Below are positions 1 to 12,500 of a stretch of 64,000 nucleotides of DNA, in pieces. Under the pieces are notes generated by a model, which was given only the letters and a program-made list of their open reading frames with translations, ran no database searches and was not told the origin of the DNA. Origin of the DNA: Clavulina sp. PMI_390 (taxonomy: Eukaryota > Basidiomycota > Agaricomycetes > Cantharellales > Hydnaceae); contig WIDE01000059.1 of the NCBI GenBank assembly GCA_015039315.1, positions 67,940 to 131,939 of the forward strand. The letters run 5' to 3'. Positions within the stretch are counted from its first letter, which is position 1. Each line of letters starts with the position of its first letter. The translations under genes were made by a program, and so were the position numbers.

Positions 1-740
1 GTCACACAGGATATGTTTAGAATGGGTTCCATATCAATCTTTAGGGGGAGAAAAAAGATAGTTTGGAGGTTTATGAATCCTTACCGTCGTTCTAGGGATG
101 TGACTACCCTTGGGTTCCTTCTCACCCAATCTTTCCAGCCATAGCCTTCAATCTACAAGGAAGACCGAAATCAAGGGATTCAGCTCTGCTCGGCCTCCCA
201 GCTCCACTAATGGGCGACTCACAATGCTATGCAGTGTTCTTGACGTGCAACATAAAGCACTCAAGTCTGGGGGGCTTAGGAACGCTACAATGAGGAGAAT
301 CACATCGTAGGGGAGATCGACCATCCAATGACGAGCTCTAAGCTTGAGATTGGAGGGCGAAAGGTTGAAACTTGTTACGTTGAGTCAAAGGTAAAGTGGT
401 GGTTGTGTTGAAGGAGCCAGTCGATTCGGAGCCGATGCTGTGAGTCAGTGTGGAATTCCCACGGCCTAACACAGCAATTGGCTCAGTACCTTGCGCACCA
501 ACAAATCATCTGAGCAATATCATGATGTCTCTGTTAGGTCTCTCTGTTATCCCTCAATGTGTCTTTATTGTGCTGATTTCAGAGGGCGTACTGTAGTAAA
601 CCAGGGGAGGGCTATGATATTCCCACTACAGTTGGATACATATTGGCTGGAGAAATCTCTGATAGTTTTATTAGAAGAATGTAGAAAAAGAATAATCACT
701 ATGCTAAAGCCCAAGAACAGGTAGAACGACCGGAATCCTT
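1..740. other. Left flank, no supported gene
   Basis: This stretch lies 3' of the GH3 beta-glucosidase. It holds only short open frames with no recognisable motif or splice-linked continuation. The last part is probably the 3' untranslated and terminator region of the glucosidase. I see no RNA gene or repeat here. Confidence 0.5.
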
Positions 741-3700
741 TCAAAAAGTTGTTATCATGGCGATATTCCGACTTGACGAGCCGATGTAGACTGTGAATGT
801 CCCCGAAGGGCGCACCATCGCTCCTAGCACCGAATCCCAAACGCTAGAGGGATGGATTTCATGTCCGTCTCGCATTAGACTGTGGCGTCAGCCCATACAT
901 ACGATGATGAAGGGTACAAACCTGATGTCCTTTGTCTCCAACAAGAAAGAGACAGTGCTCGTCTGACCCACGTCCAGAGCAACAGCTTCGAACCCCCTCA
1001 ACAACTTAGGTGGCTCTCCGCTCCCGCTAGGGAAGCCCAAGTACAGTTGCGCGATCTCTGTCCCAGTGCGCCCGCCCAAGTTCGTTACTTGCACCGTGAT
1101 TGTATACGAATTAGCCCCCTGTCCAGGCACCACCTGAAGGTTTGAGTAAGAGGTTCGGAAGTCGTATGAAAGTCCAAAGCCAAACTCAAAGCGGGGCTGG
1201 ATGGAATTGGCATCGAAGTAGGCATAATCAGTGAAAAGTCCCTCGGTGTATTTGATCGTAGGGTCGAGGGCAAGCGTAAGCTCCACCGTGTCTGGAAACC
1301 ACCCCAGCATGATAATGTCTCAGTAAACTATGTAGGGAAAACCTTCAAGTCGGCAAACTCACGAGTGGGCCAATCACTCGATTTCTTGGCGATCGTGTAT
1401 GGAAGGCGACCAGAAGGATTGACATTTCCGTAGAGAACATCGACGATGGAAGGTCCAGATTGTTCTCCCGGAAGGCCGGCCATGAGCACCGCCGTGACTA
1501 CAGACCTATCATTAGGCAATGTGGAAGATTTTGTAAGGAAGAATCGAACAAACCATTCGGGTGATCGACCCATGCATCAACCAGAGTCGGACCCACAACA
1601 TGCATGACAACAATGGTGTTCTTGCAGACACCTGCGACAGCCTTGATCTAATGTCGTGGAGAGAAAACGCCCTCAGATAATATTTCGTCCTCGAGAACCG
1701 TCCCACACACCAAGTTGTCTCCATAATTCCTTCACATTCCCGTGTCAGTAAAAGTTATACTCGGACCAGAGCGCACTCACCAGAGATTATTATTCGTCCG
1801 ATCACCTGTGCTCCAATTCACGAGAATGGGCTGGAACTCCCCTGAATCAGCGTTAACAAAAACAATAGCAGTTTCAGCGTTGCGAGCGGCAGCGATGGCA
1901 GCACTGTCATTGTCCGTGAGAGACATGATGAGTTGGGTCTTGCTGCCGCTGGCGGCAAGGAAGGACTTGATCGCATCGATGGGAGGGATCAAAAAAGCCA
2001 GTGAGTTCGTTCCTGAACCCCAACTAGTGAATAGCTGTCAGCTCTTACACGCTCCCCGCGAGGTGTCCTCTTAGATTTATACTAGCTCACACGTACCCCA
2101 CACTCAAGGTTCCATAATCACATGCATTGAGCTCACAACTCGTTTGGTTGATCGCGTCCTGACCTACTATCGCTAATGTGCGTGGTGGATTGCCAGTATC
2201 GAGTGGGAGCGCGTTGTTGATATTCTTGAGAAGTACAGTCCCAGCGCTGGCGATATCTTTAATGAGTTTCGTATGGGCTGCAGAGCGAGCGTTGACGTGC
2301 TGATTCCCAGACGAGGTCTCGACGTTGTAGTTTGTAACGGGGAATCCCTAGGTGGGATGGATTAAGTGACGTGTAGTATTGATGAGGAAATCACCGAGAT
2401 GGTGGGGTGCGCACCGCGTCTTGGCCGAGCATGTAGTATGGAGTATAGGCTCGAATAATCATTTCGTCAAGACGCTGGAAAAATCCCAAGATTAGATGTA
2501 GTAAATAATTGAGACAAATAACGCTCACAGCCGACGAGACCTGACCGCTTGAAATTGCTCCAGCTAGCCCGCCTGCATACACACCACCACCTAATAAGCC
2601 GGATTACCAAGGATAATCAGCACGGGAAAGTAGACACGTGTAGCAGAGGACGAAGTGTAGGAGCTCACCAATAAGGATCCAATCACCAGGCATTCTGGTT
2701 CGATGAAAGGTGGGGTGAGCGCTCATGCATGTGATGTTAACGAGGGAGGATTCACCCAGGACCGAGGAAAAGTGACTCACTCAATATCAAGCCCGGCGTT
2801 GGCGAGCGTCCCCGCATCCCCGTGCGTTGCACCCCAATCGCTCACTACATACCCTCTATGACCACCATAACCCTTGAGAAGACCATGCACACCTATGATG
2901 GAGGGATTGACGCATGCATAGCTAGAATTGACGCGGTTGTAGCTGCACATGACACCACTGACATTCGCCGCGATCGCACGTCCAAACGGCAGCCAGTACT
3001 TCTCCATCAGGGTCCTCTCATCTGCAACTGAGTTTTCTGTGTAGCGATAAGCCTCTTGGTTGTTCAAGAGCGCGTGTTTTGCGATAGCCTGGACGCCCGT
3101 ACTCTGTACTCCAACAATTGTCTCATATGCAGCCTCGCCAGTTAAGTATCCGTCAGCACCAAAGCTTTCCCAGAGCCTTCCCGCCTCAGGAGCGCGCATA
3201 ACGTCCATAGCAGGGCCGAGGAAGACATGCGCCCCTTTGGTGCGGAACTCCTCTCCAATAGCCTGGCCACGCGCGCGAATGAGGGCGCGGTTCCAAGTAG
3301 CGGCGGCAGTGATACCGGCGGGGAAGCCCGATACAAGATCGACAGAACGCATGCCTGCAGGTCCATCATTCATACAGATCGAGGGGATGTTGAGACGGGG
3401 GATAGCAGGAAGGTTCCCAGTGCACACGCTGCCTATTGGATTACCAAGGAAGCATAAGATAACAGAGGTCAAGTGAATGGCAACTGGGTGAAAAGGGGTA
3501 GCCTGATCGGACGTACTAAACTCTCCAACCCCTCGAACAAGGGTGAGCTAGTGTTGTGATACAGAAGTGTTAGTTGGGAACAAAACGAGGATCCTGGGTC
3601 ATATGCACCTTCTCTTGGGTCGTAAGCTGATGGGCTAGAGCAGTAGCCAAGACAGTAGCGTCATCCCAGGAGCCTTAAAACCATCAAAATGATTAAGAGA

Positions 3701-3805
3701 GATGATAAAAATCTAGCTGGTTCGAGTATCGCGCGTACGAGGAGTGAAGGCAGCGACCGTGTTTACAGCAACTAGTGCTCCTAGCGAAAGCGAGTGAACT
3801 TTCAT
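741..3805 (-). CDS. Secreted GH3 beta-glucosidase, 14 exons
   Basis: Glycoside hydrolase family 3 enzyme, predicted to release glucose from the non-reducing end of beta-glucosides such as cellobiose, outside the cell. Exons read on the minus strand: 3739-3805, 3609-3673, 3517-3547, 2781-3432, 2669-2694, 2529-2590, 2415-2474, 2097-2347, 1781-2023, 1711-1729, 1554-1647, 1363-1497, 922-1291 and 741-879. They join in frame to 737 residues, a normal length for fungal GH3. A hydrophobic leader (MKVHSLSLGALVAVNTVAA) suggests secretion. The nucleophile Asp lies in VVSDWGATH near residue 253, and KHALLNNQE is the usual substrate-site block. The C-terminal domain carries FEFGFGLSY, GFPSGSGEPPKLLRGFE and RPSGTFTVYIGSSSR, as in fibronectin-III-bearing members. 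Several exons are very small (19, 26 and 31 nt), so automatic models may break here. Substrate preference cannot be told from sequence. Confidence 0.9.
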
Positions 3806-4621
3806 CCCAGATCGACGGTGTTGCTAGAGCGAAGCACGTTGGAGCTGAGTTGGGAGAAGGGAGGGAGGGGACCATGAACAAGGAACAGGGGCGACTGTGA
3901 AGTTCTTGACCAAGCACGCTTTGCCATTGGACCACTCCAAAAACTCTTTCATCGTTTAGTACGGGGCACACTGAGCCTACAGCGTCGATAAACGTTCCAA
4001 AATCGCGTCTCTTTTATTTTTCGCGGTTATCCTTGAATTGCCTGGGTATGCATGCCGTCAAGAACTTGAACTGGTCCTTTCGGGCCTCCTGCTACATCGA
4101 GCGCAAAGGCGCGTTTTCCCTGCTCATGTTTGGAGCAAGAAACATGCAATAATCAGGAGATTAGAAGGCGAATCTGGATACACATAATCATGGTTTATGA
4201 TCAATTTGTTGACTTGGATGTTGGACGATGTGGGTGGGAGCAAAAATCTCCATAATTGATTCAGATAGACTTTCCGCCTGTGGCTGTGTGATAATCGACT
4301 TGATTCTGGATCTGCGAAATTGAAGCGATAGCTGGAAAATACCAGTGAGATAATCCAGATGCGGTGCATAGGTCTGGAAACAAGTAGAAGAGCTCTCAAG
4401 GTTCGTCACAGTACAGGAAATACAACCCCCCACCTTCGGCATAGTACGTATGTGCGGAAACATTATAACCGAACAAGGATCGAGAATACACAAAGTCCAA
4501 ATAAGCCTCTGAAGGAAAGAGGGACAGGTCCAAAAACGGGATAGATATACAACGAAAAAAACAGAGACATTACATCAACATCACCACAGAAATATAACTA
4601 TGAGGCCACCCTAAGCTATGT
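3806..4621. other. Intergenic, glucosidase promoter and factor 3' end
   Basis: Holds the promoter side of the GH3 gene (transcribed leftward) and the 3' end of the transcription factor gene (also leftward). Open frames here lack motifs and overlap on both strands. No RNA gene or repeat is seen. Confidence 0.4.
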
Positions 4622-7600
4622 CTAATTTTTGGCTGGCGAGTGACCTCCATCGGAACCACCCGCACCAGGCGCTGGCTCCCTATCCATATTAGTGTCCATA
4701 TTCCCTCCTCCAGCCCCTCCTACAAATCCACCCAGGCCAAAGCCCATTCCCAATGTCGGATCAATCGCCCAATTATTAGTGTTATTGTTGGGTATCGCCA
4801 TTCCTCCCTGACCAGCCGCGCCCATCCCCATGCCCATCCCAAAGGCCTCGAAGCCGAGTCCGCCCAGAAGCAGCGGCGTGTCGAGGAATGGCGCGTCAGG
4901 GAGGTGGTTCCCGCTCGCGAACCACCCAGACATGTTTGGCTGCACCGGAAGGCGCGTGATGGGGTCGATTGGCGGTGAGGTGCCCGGTACAAATGGCGGG
5001 GAGCCTCGAGCCGCTCCTGGCATGGGACCGATGGGGCCAGGGAACGCTTGCTGGGGGTTGACTCCAGGGAGGCCTTGGGCAGGGTAGACATGAGACGGAC
5101 TGCCGTGGGTGGTTATTGTAGGCATGAACGAAGCATTTGAAGGGGAACTAGAGAGTGAGAATGTGGGAGATGTTGCGGTAGATGTGGATGATGATGCCGA
5201 TGCGGAGGTAGGAAACCCAGATGGGTCGTGTGCGGGCATCATCCCAGCCGGCTGTACTCCATATCCGGAGAGGAAGAATTGTTGGGAAGCATCGAATCCT
5301 ACGGTCGGCAGTTGCTGTTGCAGTGATTGCTGCTGTTGCTGCTGCGGTTGTGGGTGATACAAATTTTGCTGGGGCTGGTGCGCGCGGGGAGGTGAGCGGC
5401 GCTGCTGAGAACCCCCTTGGCGTGGCGGGCTGTGCCGATTCGGCGAAAAGGGGCTTGAGCCTGCAGAAGGTCCAGCAGAAGAACCAGGGACTGGTGGTGC
5501 GACGACATGCGATCCACCGGCAACAGAACCGGAAGTGTACGGATCTCCATACCAAGCAGAGAAATTTGCAGCCGCGGAATCTGATCGGGACAGTTGGTTC
5601 GGCAAGGGACAATCCTTTATGAAACCATTATACTCACTGGGCATGACAACCCTGCCCTCTTCATCCATACTTTTTCTTGGCATGTGTTTCTTCGCACCTG
5701 GATATTGAACCATTTCGGGATTCTTGCGCTTCGCGGCACCTGATAAACCAGGCGCGTCCGAAGACAAGGGCCGGGCAGGGCCCACCAGGGGGATCTGACT
5801 CAGCACGGATGATGGATTGATCATCGTAATGCCAGCTACGAGTGACGCACCAGGAGTAGGATTGCTGCCAGAATTCAGGGGAGGCGGGTTCGGTGGATTT
5901 GGCGGGCCCGTCACGACTCCGTCTTGCCGTGCAATTTCTCCCTCCAATTCTGTCTCGAGCATGTCTGCAGTGACAACGCCGCTCACCCACGTCTGTCCGA
6001 TCAGCCGCAGGTAGCGGGCCGAATCCCGCACTTTCTCCCGTGCCTTGAGACCCGCCGCGACGGCCTTCTTTCCTGCGGTTGCATTGGCACTGGCACTGGC
6101 ACTAGAATTTGTCCCAGCGCCGGGGTTCCCTACCGTACTCGCACCTGGAGCTCCAGCAATGACCGTTTGCAAACACGTCTTCCCGGCGAGGTAGGCAATC
6201 TGCACACTTGTGACTGGGCTGAGCCGCAGCCCAAACAGTTTGTCGTAGGCCTTGAGCATATCAAGAACACGCGTCGCGGATTTGGGGCATTCATCATTCG
6301 CGAGTAGGCATAGTTGACGGAGCTCCTCCGCGCGCGCCAGATTGGGAGTCCCAGACTGTGATTGGGAGGAGGAGGAAGGATAAGGGGGAGGAGTGGGGCG
6401 CGTTCGAGAACCGCCGTTAGAGCCTGGCTGGGAATTCGATGTGGCCATAGGTGCGGAAGATGAAGATGCGGATGAAGAAGACGAGAGGACGAGCTTCTGT
6501 ATTCGAGGCTCATAGAACGGTCGGAAGAGGAGCAAAAGCTGCCATTCGTATGCTAGGTTCAGCATCCAGATGTGTGCGGGATGCATTGCCTTGGACGGCT
6601 CTGGGATCTTGAGGAAGTCCTTGAGGTTTTCATGCCATGTGCGAAGATCGTACCTGTTTGATTGTACGATGAGCCTCATCCACTGGACCAAGATATATAG
6701 AAAGGCAATCCCGAACGCACCAAATCCGATTGATCACTCCGATTTTCCACCCTAACCTCGCCGCTAGGTGCTGATCATACACTCCACTCATGATCTGACT
6801 CGCTAATCGCGAGAGCTTGACGACCTCTGCAAATGTCGAGCTGAGCCACGCCTGTTGATTGATAGCACGCCCATCAGGGGTGGTCCAATACCAGGGTTCT
6901 GAGTCGAGGCGGAAGTCGACAGGTGGATCGCGTAATTGGAGCTCGAGTGTGGCGTGTGGTAGCGACTGCGAACGGCCGACATAGAGGCACCATACTTTGT
7001 CCTGTGTGGCGAGGTTGGCGTGGTGGTTTCTTAATTGGTGAGAAAGAAGGTAAGGAGGGACAAATACTAACATGAATGAAGATGCTCCAGAAAACCCAGT
7101 TTCTTTCGATGCGATCATCATTAGACATAAGGCCATCGGGAATTTTGACATGGAGGCCGACTGAACTCAAAAATGGTCGTTAACCGGGAGAATGGCTAGG
7201 CCGATTGATTGAGACACCCACGAGTTTGACTAATCCGAATCGCATCGCCTAACACGGATGGATACAATTAGTGAAGATATTTTGCCTTTCCAAAATCAGG
7301 GACGAGGACAAGGTTTAGGCTCACCAAAGTACATGAACCCCAAGGTTTGTTCTCCCACACTACTCCAATAGCTCGAGAGCATAGCGTAGCTCTGGACGGT
7401 ACTCAAACTCGGCTTCCTCGCCTCGGCATCTAGATCCTCCTTGCCCCTCGCCACAAACCGATCTCTCAGGTCCCTCGCCCTGAGGGCCGGGTCACGCGAG
7501 AAGGCGAGGGCGACAGCGACGACAAAATTGTGCAGTGTCGGGCTATAATGTTTTGTGAGCGGCTTGGGCTCGTTCGTCCCGTGCGCGCCCGTCTGGATCG

Positions 7601-8753
7601 CCAAGTCACGCAGGAACAGGTGCGGCACGATACGCAGGGTCCATGCCGTAAAGAACTTGAAGAACAGCTCGAGCACGGCGTCGTGTTGGGCGCGGGTGAT
7701 GAGCCTCGAGCCATCGGGTGCGCGGGCAAGGAAGACATCCCATTTATCGTGGTCCTGCAAGTGCTGCTGCTGCTCGGAAGGAATAGCGAGTTGTTGTAAA
7801 TGATGTTGTTCTTGTTGCGGAGTGGTGGCGGCTGGACACCCGGAAGGATCTGTGGCAGCAGTCGTAGCTCCGGCGTTGGCGGCTTGGGGCTGATCGATTG
7901 CGGTATGACGTGAGGATCCACTATTGTTGTTGTTATTGGAAAGGTGAGCACAGGGTCTTTCTGAACCGGCGAGGTCGTGCATGGGGGTGATTTCATAAGT
8001 CCGCGATGTGGAGTGCTGGAATCCCTCGATAGGGGGGATGCGATAGGGAGATGTGAGGGACTCTGCCTGCGGGCGATCGACGAATGGGGAAGGCAAGCTG
8101 TAGTAGACCGGTCGCCCGTCCTCTATGACCATGCGCTGGAAACCCTCGACAAGCTCATCCGAGTTGGACCGTGAGCTCGCGAGAAAGTCCGGGTTGGAAG
8201 CAGCCAACTCTTCATCGTTCAGCTCGTCGATGTCGGGGATATGGTCAGGCAGGCCGTGTTCGCGGAGGCGTTGTTGCAGGGCAGCGAGCTGGCGTTTCAT
8301 AGTGTCGATGATCGCCCCACGTTGCTTGTATTCAGCCTTGTTGACCGTGAGGCGGCCATCGCGGGCCTCTTCCCACTTGCACTGATGAGACCAAAAAATG
8401 CGAAGAGTTAGTCAAGTTGGCCAGGGCGTCGTTTACAAAGTTTCTAGGGGCGCGTCAGGATAGCAGATCACGCACTTGGACTCCGGCTTCCCGGCACTTT
8501 GAACAGCCCAAGGGGTCGTTCATCTTTCCATCGCATCCACATTTTCTAGATGCGCAGTAGGCGTGTATATGTGAGCAAAGGAGGAAGAGAGAGGCCCCTG
8601 TGAAGCAAAAGGATGTGCTGACTTTTCTCTGCAGCGCTGACATGAAGTCGTGTTATTCTTCCGGGGTTTTGTTGGGGCAGGTGGCTCCTGAGCGAGCGAC
8701 GAACTCGAGGCCGGTCCATAGCCAGCAGGGCCGCCCGAAGATGCGGGGTGCAT
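4622..8753 (-). CDS. Zn2Cys6 fungal-specific transcription factor
   Basis: Nuclear DNA-binding regulator of the Gal4-type binuclear cluster class. Exons: 8623-8753, 8476-8545, 7325-8381, 7218-7248, about 7072-7165, 6738-7001 and 4622-6682, giving about 1235 residues. The zinc cluster spans the first intron: CQRCREKKCGC joins to a GCSKC stretch and a last Cys, giving C-X2-C-X6-C-X9-C-X2-C-X6-C near residues 38-66. A linker helix follows (MKRQLAALQQRLREHG). The fungal-specific middle domain includes LGFMYFGDAIRIS, ERNWVFWSIFIHDKVWCLYVGR and HIWMLNLAYEWQLLLLFRPF. The C-terminal 350 residues are disordered, rich in Ser, Pro and Gln, with a Gln run. One acceptor (7160 or 7165) and its paired donor (7216 or 7218) are ambiguous, each pairing keeping frame. 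It resembles NirA/XlnR-like regulators in layout only, so the target genes are unknown. Confidence 0.85.
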
Positions 8754-9570
8754 TGCGTAAGTCGCGCTATGCCAGGTGGAAACCCCAGCCTCCGAGTGCG
8801 GTAGCTCGTGTCCAGCAGTACGGGATGTGAAAGAGGGCGGGACACAAAGGGATCGCGTGCAACTGACAAATTGGCGCTCAAGATGCCGACGCACAGCGTG
8901 AAAATAACAGAAACCCCCGCGATGGCGCTTAATCGAATCGCAAAGAAAGACGAGAAGGAGTCGATCGAACGAGCTGAGGCCTCGTAGCGCGCCAGAGGCA
9001 CAGGATAATGGCGCAAAAGACACCCGACATGTATACGCGCCGCCGACGTTGTGACACACAAACTACGACTCAAAATCAGGGTTTTGGGTTCCCACGCCGG
9101 CTCGGAGAATCCGACTAGGTCGCCGATAGTGGAGGGGGTGTCTGCTCTGCCTCGTCCTTGCAGCTGGACATGATAGTTGGTACTAGATCCCTGCGAGGGA
9201 TCAAGATATGAATAAAGGACCATTCATTGGCGATAATCTGCCGTTATCTGCGCCATCTCTATAAATATACCCACCCCTAAAGGCGCATTTACATGTGCAT
9301 GCACACATGCAATGGCTGCTCAGGATGAGGCCATTGATCGACCTCCATGATCAGCCATCCAGGCACCCTGCTGGAGCCTCCAAGAAGTTTGCAAGCAAAA
9401 TACATTCGAGTAGCAGCCAAAAAAAGAAAATTACACGATACATAGGTTACAAGAGGGAGCACATGTGGTAGTGGTCATGTTGGTATATCAAGCTGATGCG
9501 AGGTCGTGTCTGAGAAAGAATGATTCTAGAGCAAAGAAATTGAAAACAGCATCGTGTCGTGAGAGGCATC
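8754..9570. other. Promoter side of the Zn2Cys6 gene and POL2 3' end
   Basis: Both flanking genes run leftward, so this holds the promoter and leader of the transcription factor and the 3' end of the polymerase gene. An AT-rich TATA-like run lies at about 9259-9270, roughly 500 bp upstream of the factor start. That is far for a TATA box unless the leader is long. Overlapping minus-strand frames up to 9223 have no recognisable domain. Confidence 0.4.
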
Positions 9571-12500
9571 TTAGAAGTGTTCTAGCGCCCAAGTCGCGTA
9601 TTCCTACCGCAATAAATAACACAGTCAGTTGTCTGCTATAGACCAATTAGATAACAGTCATTACTCACCCTTGCCAAAGTCAGGTTATGGTAGATTGCAA
9701 CATTCGTGATAGTCTTGACCTTCCTCCGTACCTCAGCCTTGCCAAGCGTGACCTGATACGTCCCCGAGCAATGACAGTGCGCAGACATGGCATCGCTGCG
9801 CACCTGCCCGCACTTGGCGCACTTGAGATCCTGCACCTGGTACTGCGTTAACAGCCGGCGCACCGCGTCAATGATCGACGCCTCAATCGCCCCGCGGTCG
9901 TATTCTGCGCTGCAGATCAAGCAGTGCCACCTTGCCACGCGGCGCGCCGCCGATGACGATGATGCAGCAGTCGAATCCTCCACTGACGGCAGCAGATCCT
10001 CATCGCGACAAAAGTCCATGCTGCGCATATTGTTACACGAGCGACAAATGACCATGTCGAGCTTGAACGGGTCGCACGGATTCCGGAACTGCGCCTCGTC
10101 TGAGAACTCTTTCACACCCACCAGGTCCAGCAAGTTACGCCTCAGTAATCCGACTTCCACCTTAAACTCTTGCGCGCACGCAAGCACCGCGCACAAGAAC
10201 TTGACATACTCGAGCGATGGGTTCGTCATGTGTAGATGTGAGCCAGGGAGCACAGGGAAGCGGAACTCGGCAGGCATCTCGGGCTCGTGTAGCGCCGCTT
10301 TGTATTCCTCCATAATGTCGTCGACATTGGACAGCAGGCGCCGTGTGAGCTTTGAAGTGATATACGTCTTTGTAGCATCACTCTCTTGAGCTTTCTCGAT
10401 GTCGACTGGTGCTGCACCGTCGCCTTGTGTACCGTTGATCACGCGCATGGGCTGCCGCGAGCTCGTAGAGTGCTTGCGATGCAGTCGATAGCGATCCAGG
10501 ATAAAGTTCCGGACCGCTTCGTCAAAGTACGCCTGCACAAACGGCGGAAGGAAAGCCTTGATGTTCCAGCCTGAAGAAATGTTGATGATAGGAGACGGCT
10601 CGATCGCCATGGGGTCGTCGCAAATGACACCACCCAGGTTGGCACGGTCCATGAATAGGAGATAATCGTAGAATGTGATCGTCTTGAGGCCCATGAATTT
10701 GAAGAGGTCATTTGTCGTCACCGCATTGAGCAAGTACGTCGCATAAGCGGCAGCAGTTCCAGGAGGCTTGCTCGTCAACAGGATAATGTTTCCGAAATCT
10801 GCATAGACCACGCTGGATCCTAGACGCTTGAACTCTGCAAGCATCTGGATGAACGTCTTTTTCATCAACTCATGCACGAATTTGTGAATGCTCGTGTCGT
10901 ACATGTGCGCAGACTTGCTCGCTACCCAGCGCCCAAAGTGTGCTAGGCTGTCACGCGCCGGGCGAATCTTGGAGTCACTTTGCCATCCTCGGACAACGGC
11001 CTTGATCTCCGTGAAGACTGCAGGTGAAAGGGCGGAATCTCCGAGGGTGGCGCTCGAGTGAGCCTCACCCTTGGAGTAGTCATCAATTGTGTGGGAAGTA
11101 GAGTCAAACGCTGTCGCGCCACCACTCCCCTCCATCTCGTTCACGAGCGCAGCTTGCATGACAGAGTTGATTGCAAGGTTCTTCACCTGGATCGAGAGGC
11201 ATACGTTCGAGTAACAGCCAGGGAATGATAGCTCAAGGCTCGTTAGCTCATCCCCTTGGGCATGCACGTCCATTTCTCGACCACCAAGATCGGGTAGCGA
11301 GCCAGGCGACCACCACAGCACCGCATCTCGTTTGATCAGCCGTCTAGCAAGAGCAACATCAGCATAGAAGAGGTGCTCGTCGCCAACCACGTTCCCCATA
11401 GGCACGTCATGATACCCTGCACTCTCGTGCCGCTGTGCGAGCCATGAGCTCAGGTAGAGGTATCGCGTGAGCATCTTCTTCGCCACATCTGGCTGCCAGG
11501 GGAATGCGTCCAAGCTATGGTTCTTCTTGCTTGAAGGCAGCATCAGAATTGGAATGGTGCCCAGTTTGGGTATCCCCGCCTCATAGTACGACAGTGGGCG
11601 TTGCGATGCAATGGTGAGCACTCGGAAGTTATCTTCACGCAAAAAGAGCTCGCGAGAGATGGCACGCATAGCGGTAGCGTCTGAAGTATGGTATGCCGTC
11701 TCGAAGTCAAGCTCATCAGGATATTCAAATATCCCGCTTACTCCGAAGCCACGATACTGCTTCAGGCCTTTCTCGTACGTCTCCTGCAGCCTAGGAAGAG
11801 GCTGTCGCTCCCGCGCGTTATCCACAATGTGGATCTTGACTGACCCGTTGGGATAAAATAGCCCGAAAACATGACGAGGGGAAGTGGTAGCATGGAAGAG
11901 GAAGATATGTTTGGCGGAGCGAAGGGTTGGGAGGTATTTCCTGTTGATGGTAGATGAGTGTTGCAATTGCCCCAGCTGGAGACCAGTATCGCGGGCGCGA
12001 CTGAGAGTGATATTTGTACCATCCGTTGGAGTACAGACGGTCCCAAGACGAAGGACAGCCCGCATGTCGGGGGAAACCTGCCGGCAGAAGATGATTAGAC
12101 TGGTTCGGCAGTGTATTGAGCGTACTCACCTGGGTCTCAAAGACACCGTCAACACTAGGATTATGAGTCAGGTGAAGGAAATGGGATTCATTGCGAGCAT
12201 AGACATCTTCCGGAATTGAGATCTTGTAAAGATTCAGATTCGGACGATTGCGAGGGAGGGTTCGAGTAGTCGACTCGGCTGTATAGTCAGGAAGGAAGGT
12301 GGTGCGGCTGGCAGGGATTTTGAGGTTGAGATAGAATTCCCGCGGAATACGGATCGGAATAGAGACGATTTGGGACTCTTGGAATATCCACAGCATATAA
12401 CGCCCAGGAGTATTGGTGGCTCGGACTTGGAAAATGTCCCAGAACTTTTCAACTTTTGTGGGAACACCACGGAACAGTGTGGGGACCGCGGAGGGTTGAT

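Noticed and set aside
9787..10389. 200-codon plus-strand frame
   Set aside because: Antisense shadow of the POL2 C-terminal exon.
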